From contig NZ_JAIVAP010000009.1 in the NCBI RefSeq assembly GCF_020171945.1, positions 62,001 to 126,000 of the forward strand: a stretch of 64,000 nucleotides of DNA, given 5' to 3'. The notes under the pieces were generated by a model. It was not told the DNA's origin. It did no database searches and worked only from the letters and a program-made list of their open reading frames with translations. Origin of the DNA: Bacillus infantis (GTDB lineage Bacteria > Bacillota > Bacilli > Bacillales > Cytobacillaceae). Made by a program: the position numbers and the translations under genes. Shown here in pieces: positions 60,209 to 64,000 of this stretch (positions are counted from its first letter, which is position 1; every line of letters begins with the position of its first letter).

Positions 60209-60281
60209 TGCCTGCTAGTTTAAAAGACGCATGGGCGAGGTAATGAAGAATCATAGACTTCATCACACGGAGGGATCAGGA

Positions 60282-60626
60282 ATGTCCGAACAAAACCATA
60301 TGGTAAATGAGAATGGCGAACTGAACGAGAATAATATTGAGGACACTGTCAGCAGAATCTCAGAAGACAAAGCAGCGGATATTTTAAGCAGCTTCGACGA
60401 GTTCCGAGGCTACTTGGCGGAGCGGATCGAGCTGGGCAAGAAGATTGGTTTAAATGAAGAACAGCTTGCCGCTACAGCAAAAAAGATCGCAGAATATCTT
60501 GCTCAAAATGTTGATCCGCAAAACCGCGAAGAAAAACTGCTGAAGGAATTATGGAAAGCCGGAAATGAGGAAGAAAAAGAGAAACTGTCACATCTGCTTT
60601 TGAAATTTGCGGATGGGGCTGCTTGA
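60282..60626 (+). CDS. DUF3243 family protein
   Basis: A 114-residue soluble protein. DILSSFDEFRGYLAERIELGKKIGLNEEQLAATAKKIAEYLAQNVDP matches DUF3243 (YmfJ-like). ATG at 60282 follows GGAGGG; an in-frame start at 60231 adds 17 residues with no similarity. Function unknown; family members are helical. It may be transcribed with tatC, 70 bp upstream. Confidence 0.78.
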   Translation: MSEQNHMVNENGELNENNIEDTVSRISEDKAADILSSFDEFRGYLAERIELGKKIGLNEEQLAATAKKIAEYLAQNVDPQNREEKLLKELWKAGNEEEKEKLSHLLLKFADGAA

Positions 60627-60680
60627 TAAACCAGGAAATTGATGGGACTGCTTAAGATTAGGATAATATTATGGATGGGG

Positions 60681-60813
60681 CTGTTGATTTCCGTTCCAGG
60701 CACTTCGCTTTCCGCGGGGCGGCGCTGAGCCTCCTCGGAGCAAGCTACTGCGGGGTCTCAACTCTTCCGCTATCTCCCCCAGGAGTCTACATGCCTTGCA
60801 CTGCAATCAACAG
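60681..60813. mobile_element. 133-bp element with terminal inverted repeats (MITE-like)
   Basis: The ends CTGTTGATT (60681-60689) and AATCAACAG (60805-60813) are perfect complements and pairing continues imperfectly inwards. The interior carries CGCTTTCCGCGGGG, GAGCCTCCTCGG, CTGCGGGGTCTCA and CCCCCAGGAGTCT, blocks that I recall from a repeat widespread in Bacillaceae intergenic regions. No gene lies inside. Confidence 0.65.
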
Positions 60814-60865
60814 GTCTTTGAACTTTTTTTGCAAATTCCCATTACAAAAATTTACTTTTCAATAC

Positions 60866-60902
60866 AAAAAGGAGATACGGAAGAATTCCGTACCTCCTTT
60901 TT
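60866..60902. terminator. Terminator of the dehydrogenase/tat/DUF3243 operon
   Basis: AAAAAGGAGATACGGAA and TTCCGTACCTCCTTTTT pair around GAA; near-perfect and bidirectional. Confidence 0.9.
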
Positions 60903-60937
60903 CACGTTGCCTTAAATTAGTCTTTCTCCTTTAATTC

Positions 60938-60965
60938 GATAAAAAAGAGACAGTCTAAACTGCCC
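60938..60965 (-). terminator. Terminator of the CDF exporter gene
   Basis: Minus strand: GGCAGT, TTAG, ACTGTC then TCTTTTTT, 12 bp past the stop. Confidence 0.6.
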
Positions 60966-60976
60966 CCTATCTCCCA

Positions 60977-61849
60977 TCAATTAGGCTCCACATGAACATG
61001 GACATCATAAACCCCGTGATCCTTCATCAGCGCTTTTTCCACATGTGTGGCGATATCATGCGCTTCCCTGATATCAAGGGTTGAATTGACAAGGATGACT
61101 ACATCCAATACTTCATTATTGCCGTAGTTCCTTCCCTTGATTGCTTTAATGCCCTTAACGCCGGGCACTTTCAGGATTTCGTCGCTGTATTTGAGGAGCA
61201 GATTTTCATCAAATCCGTCGGAAAGATCGTGTGAAGCCTGTATGAATATATCCCAGGCGGTCTTACAGATCAGCAGCCCGACAATGATGGCTGTTACGGT
61301 ATCAAGCCAGGGCATTTTCAATTGTGAACCAAAGATCCCTATGGCCGTACCGATACTCACCCAGGCATCTGATAGATTATCCTTTGCTGCCGCCATGACG
61401 GCTTTGCTTTTAATTTTATCCGCAAGCCGCTTATTATACCGGTAGACAAAGTACATGGCTGCTGCCGAAAAAATGCCAGTATAGGCCGCGATGATATCAG
61501 GCGGCGTTTCCTTCCCTCCATCAAAAATGGAAGCTGCACCTTCTATCAGGACCTGCAGCCCGACAGCAGCCATGATGAACGAAGCAACCATGGAGGCGAT
61601 CGTCTCACTCTTCCAATGGCCATAGCCATGATTCTGGTCAGGCGGCCGCTGTGATATTTTCAGGCCGATCAATACCGCAACAGATGCAATGATATCAGTT
61701 GTATTATTTAAACCGTCTGCCTTCAGGGCAGCCGAGTCACTTATATATCCTACTGCGAGCTTAAGGACCGAAAGGCATATGTAAGCGATGATGCTTATGA
61801 TGGCCCCGCGCTCCCCCAGCTTCAGATCCTTATACTTTTGTTCTTCCAT
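60977..61849 (-). CDS. Cation diffusion facilitator exporter
   Basis: A 290-residue CDF protein with six hydrophobic segments. DSAALKADGLNNTTDIIASVAVLIG holds the TM2 metal site (HDxxD replaced in part by DGLNNTTD), and KDNLSDAWVSIGTAIG in TM5 the second half; the C-terminal cytoplasmic domain follows with HDIATHVEKAL. ATG at 61849 follows AAAGGAGG. It exports divalent cations such as Mn, Fe or Zn; the N/D site DGLNN...D suggests Mn/Fe type. Confidence 0.85.
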   Translation of the reverse strand: MEEQKYKDLKLGERGAIISIIAYICLSVLKLAVGYISDSAALKADGLNNTTDIIASVAVLIGLKISQRPPDQNHGYGHWKSETIASMVASFIMAAVGLQVLIEGAASIFDGGKETPPDIIAAYTGIFSAAAMYFVYRYNKRLADKIKSKAVMAAAKDNLSDAWVSIGTAIGIFGSQLKMPWLDTVTAIIVGLLICKTAWDIFIQASHDLSDGFDENLLLKYSDEILKVPGVKGIKAIKGRNYGNNEVLDVVILVNSTLDIREAHDIATHVEKALMKDHGVYDVHVHVEPN

Positions 61850-61985
61850 CCCGGACCTCCTTTTTAGCACTTGACTATAATAGCAGGCAGGAATCGGGTG
61901 GGTCTAGAGCAATCTTATTGTGTCCCCTTAACTAATTAAGAAGCAAGCAAGTAAGTTGGCTGGAGGAAAATTAACTGCGTGCAGA

Positions 61986-62016
61986 AAAAAAAGCCGCCAA
62001 TATACTGGGGGCTCTT
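61986..62016 (-). terminator. Terminator of the membrane-anchored hypothetical gene
   Basis: Minus strand: GAGCCCCC...GGCGGCT followed by T8. Confidence 0.65.
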
Positions 62017-62049
62017 CTCACTGCACTATTTTCAGTTTCATCAAATATC

Positions 62050-62532
62050 TCATTTAAAGGACTCTGCCATCTTAATCATCTGAGTTTTGCTGACTTCGCT
62101 CGGCGTCAATAATGGAATATATGTAATCTGATAGTGGACCCCATCATCCTCCCAGTACAGGATCCTCTTATCGTCATGACCTGGAATAAATACTCCTTCC
62201 AAACCTTCTCCGATTCTGACCTTTTCCTGTTCAATATCTTTCCCATATTCAAATTCTTCTTTTTTAATGACCAGCACCACGGTGTTTTTGTTTTTATTCA
62301 TAAAAGTCAAATCCACCTGGCCGACACCGTCTGAATAGGTTTCCCATACTTTCATATCTGGGAAAGGCATTCTTTCAGGCAGCTTGATTTCCATCGGCAG
62401 CTTTTCCCTTTTTAGCTGTGTGGTTTCCTGCGTGTAGTCGTATTCATGCATATTTCCCCTTGCATACGTCCAGCCGCCGCCCGCTGCTGCTAATAAAAGA
62501 ACAACAAGAATTAAAATTCCCCGTTTATTCAA
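62050..62532 (-). CDS. Membrane-anchored hypothetical protein (160 aa)
   Basis: The N-terminal MNKRGILILVVLLLAAAGGGW is an uncleaved signal/anchor helix; the rest is an extracytoplasmic domain with alternating polar/hydrophobic beta-like strands. I do not recognise the family. Single-gene unit with its own terminator. Confidence 0.65.
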   Translation of the reverse strand: MNKRGILILVVLLLAAAGGGWTYARGNMHEYDYTQETTQLKREKLPMEIKLPERMPFPDMKVWETYSDGVGQVDLTFMNKNKNTVVLVIKKEEFEYGKDIEQEKVRIGEGLEGVFIPGHDDKRILYWEDDGVHYQITYIPLLTPSEVSKTQMIKMAESFK

Positions 62533-62609
62533 GCTCCTATTCTCTCCTTCAATATATCACTTTTCCTATATTCTACCATTTTTCTTTTTCCTTTTGCTTT
62601 AATATCCGC

Positions 62610-62645
62610 AAAAAAAGAAGCAGCTCCTTCTCAGCTGCTCCTTCG
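62610..62645 (-). terminator. Terminator of the thioesterase gene
   Basis: Minus strand: GAGCAGC, TGAGAAGG, AGCTGCTTC then T7. Confidence 0.8.
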
Positions 62646-62653
62646 TGTGACAA

Positions 62654-63181
62654 TCATCCCCTGTCCCGCTGCCAGGGAAGGTCTGCTCCGTATTTATTTG
62701 CCCGCGCTTCGCTGTCTTTCCGGCGCTTTTTGCGGATTTCGAGACGCTCCTTGGCTGATTCATGAAGACTTTTCTCTTCTTCTGTTTCCGGGACAACCTG
62801 CGGCACTGCAGTCGGCTTGCCCTGATCATCTATTGCAACAAAAGTCAGGAATGAGACGGCGCAGACATTCCTCTCTCCTGTAATCAGATCTTCGGCAATA
62901 ACCTTGACGAAGATTTCCATTGAAGATCTCCCTGTATAGGTGACGAAAGATTCCAGGCAGACGGAATTGCTTTCATAGATCGGATGAAGGAAATCAACAG
63001 AGTCGGTGGAAGCCGTCAGCACATTCATCCTGGCATGGCGCATGGCTGAAATAGCGGCGACATCGTCAATATAGGCCATCAGCCTGCCGCCAAACAAAGT
63101 ACCATAATTATTTGTATCCGGCGGGAGCACGATGCTCGTTTTTACTACAAAAGACTCCCGGCAAAATTTTTTATTTTCCAT
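62654..63181 (-). CDS. ykhA: Acyl-CoA thioesterase, hotdog fold (YkhA-like)
   Basis: A 175-residue hotdog-fold thioesterase. PDTNNYGTLFGGRLMAYIDDVAAISAMRHAR contains the catalytic Asp/Asn region, and SVDFLHPIYESNSVCLE is typical of the YkhA/YciA/BACH group. ATG at 63181 is preferred (AAAGGGG upstream). It hydrolyses acyl-CoA of medium to long chain. Divergent from a TetR regulator. Confidence 0.85.
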   Translation of the reverse strand: MENKKFCRESFVVKTSIVLPPDTNNYGTLFGGRLMAYIDDVAAISAMRHARMNVLTASTDSVDFLHPIYESNSVCLESFVTYTGRSSMEIFVKVIAEDLITGERNVCAVSFLTFVAIDDQGKPTAVPQVVPETEEEKSLHESAKERLEIRKKRRKDSEARANKYGADLPWQRDRG

Positions 63182-63381
63182 GATAATGCCCCTTTGCAAG
63201 AAATAAACTTATGTATCCATCTTACCAGATTCCCTTTTTTGCGGCCCGGGAATCCTGTTCTTGCGAGAAGTTTTATTAAAAATTGGCTGCTCTTTAATAA
63301 TATGGTTGAAAATTCCTTTTTGAATGCATATAATTTAATTAACCACTGTTCAATAAATTATATTCAGCAAAGGTGATCATC

Positions 63382-63969
63382 ATGTCCCCAAGAAAATCTG
63401 CACAGTCTGAGCTGACAAAAGAAGCGATCCTGGACGCCGCAAGAGAACTTTTTGTGGCACAAGGCTACAGCTCCGCCTCAATGAGGAAGGTGGCCCAGGC
63501 CCTGAACTGCAGCCATGGCGCCCTTTATTACCATTTTAAAAATAAAGCTGAGCTTTTCTACGGCATAGCAGAGCAAGGGTTCGAAAAATTAAATGCTCTT
63601 CTGAAGGAAATCATGGGCCGCACGGGGTTGTCGAATGAAGAAAAGCTGTTTGAGATCCTTCTCGGCTATATCCGTTTCGGATTGACCCATCAAAAGCAAT
63701 ATGAAGTGATGTTTCTGATCCGTGATGAAGAACTGGACTGCTATATGCAGGAAGCTCCTTATGAAAGCTACCGGCACTTTGCCGAAGCGGTTGCCGTCCT
63801 TCTTCCAAAGCCTCCTGCAGCCCAGCAAATCTGGTCCGCTTTTATCAGCCTGCACGGTTTTGTCACCCACTTCAGCCGCTCAGAGGCTGAGTTTGAGGAA
63901 ACACAAAATCTTGCACGCACACATGCGCGTTTTATCATTGGCGGATTAGAGGCTGCAGCTAAATCATAA
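63382..63969 (+). CDS. TetR/AcrR family regulator
   Basis: A 195-residue TetR protein. The N-terminal HTH is AILDAARELFVAQGYSSASMRKVAQALNCSHGALYYHFKNKAELF; the rest is an all-helical ligand/dimer domain. ATG at 63382 follows AAAGGTG. It is divergent from the thioesterase gene. The effector is unknown. Confidence 0.85.
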   Translation: MSPRKSAQSELTKEAILDAARELFVAQGYSSASMRKVAQALNCSHGALYYHFKNKAELFYGIAEQGFEKLNALLKEIMGRTGLSNEEKLFEILLGYIRFGLTHQKQYEVMFLIRDEELDCYMQEAPYESYRHFAEAVAVLLPKPPAAQQIWSAFISLHGFVTHFSRSEAEFEETQNLARTHARFIIGGLEAAAKS

Positions 63970-63997
63970 AAAAGAAATGGAATCCATTTCTTTTTTT
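63968..63997 (+). terminator. Terminator after the tetR gene
   Basis: AAAGAAATGGA and TCCATTTCTTT stem with following T tract at the end of the window. Confidence 0.88.
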
Positions 63998-64000
63998 AAA

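Noticed and set aside
1-64000. tRNA or rRNA genes, including a tRNA-Sec
   Set aside because: I saw no cloverleaf-like sequence or rRNA stretch while reading; a covariance-model search would be needed to exclude them formally.

Overview
The window looks like a chromosomal segment of a motile, endospore-lineage member of the Bacillaceae with mid-range GC content. Gene content and order resemble Bacillus subtilis: the yfkF / yfkH-I-J / yfkK / yfkM / treR block is in the same order as in B. subtilis. It also carries SinR/SinI, MotA/MotB, SigO-YvrJ-RsoA, ZosA, AmpS and QueF. There are no rRNA or tRNA genes, no phage block and no complete insertion sequence. It reads as ordinary core and lineage-specific chromosome with many transcription terminators and repeat-filled intergenic gaps.

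Layout. 0-12 kb: the yfk block (transporter YfkF, zinc ATPase ZosA, YihY-type membrane protein, phosphatase YfkJ, methionine aminopeptidase, stress protein YfkM), a lone siderophore-type N-hydroxylase and an orphan treR. 12-16 kb: a large PAS-GGDEF-EAL-PilZ protein behind a cyclic-di-GMP-I riboswitch. 16-22 kb: a methyltransferase/FAD-monooxygenase pair, and an acyl-CoA synthetase/acyl-CoA dehydrogenase operon under a MerR regulator with a textbook 19-bp-spacer promoter. 22-24 kb: a sinR / sinI / slrR-like cluster with candidate Spo0A and SinR sites. 24-30 kb: pseudouridine catabolism (psuK-psuG), an amino-acid symporter and a MarR/MFS pair. 30-39 kb: motAB, a sodium/solute symporter, a selenocysteine peroxiredoxin, hutH with a leader hairpin, pssA and the split sigma factor SigO/RsoA. 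39-52 kb: topB, transporters, ampS, acylphosphatase, panF-yhdT and queF-yhhQ under a preQ1-I riboswitch. 52-64 kb: mscL, yetJ, a second selenocysteine protein, a ZIP transporter, a cytochrome c551 / GMC-dehydrogenase / TatA-TatC locus, a CDF exporter, a thioesterase and a TetR regulator.

The most striking observation is two independent genes in which a UGA codon replaces the codon of the catalytic cysteine of a peroxiredoxin-type enzyme (34735-34737 minus strand and 53688-53690 plus strand). Each UGA is followed by C and then by a 7-bp hairpin at bacterial SECIS distance with G and U in the loop. Both frames are otherwise intact, so I read them as selenoproteins. The first also lacks any cysteine, including the usual resolving one. 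No selA, selB, selC or selD gene is in the window.

A second theme is intergenic DNA with regular structure: exact 20-bp-period arrays (core TTAGCAA, six copies each, at three loci), 21-bp-period arrays with other cores, a roughly 48-bp array headed by the palindrome GGTGCCAGGCACC, a 133-bp element with terminal inverted repeats, and a four-member DnaA-box cluster near 8.1 kb. All functional calls come from reading the sequence and from family knowledge; no database search was run.
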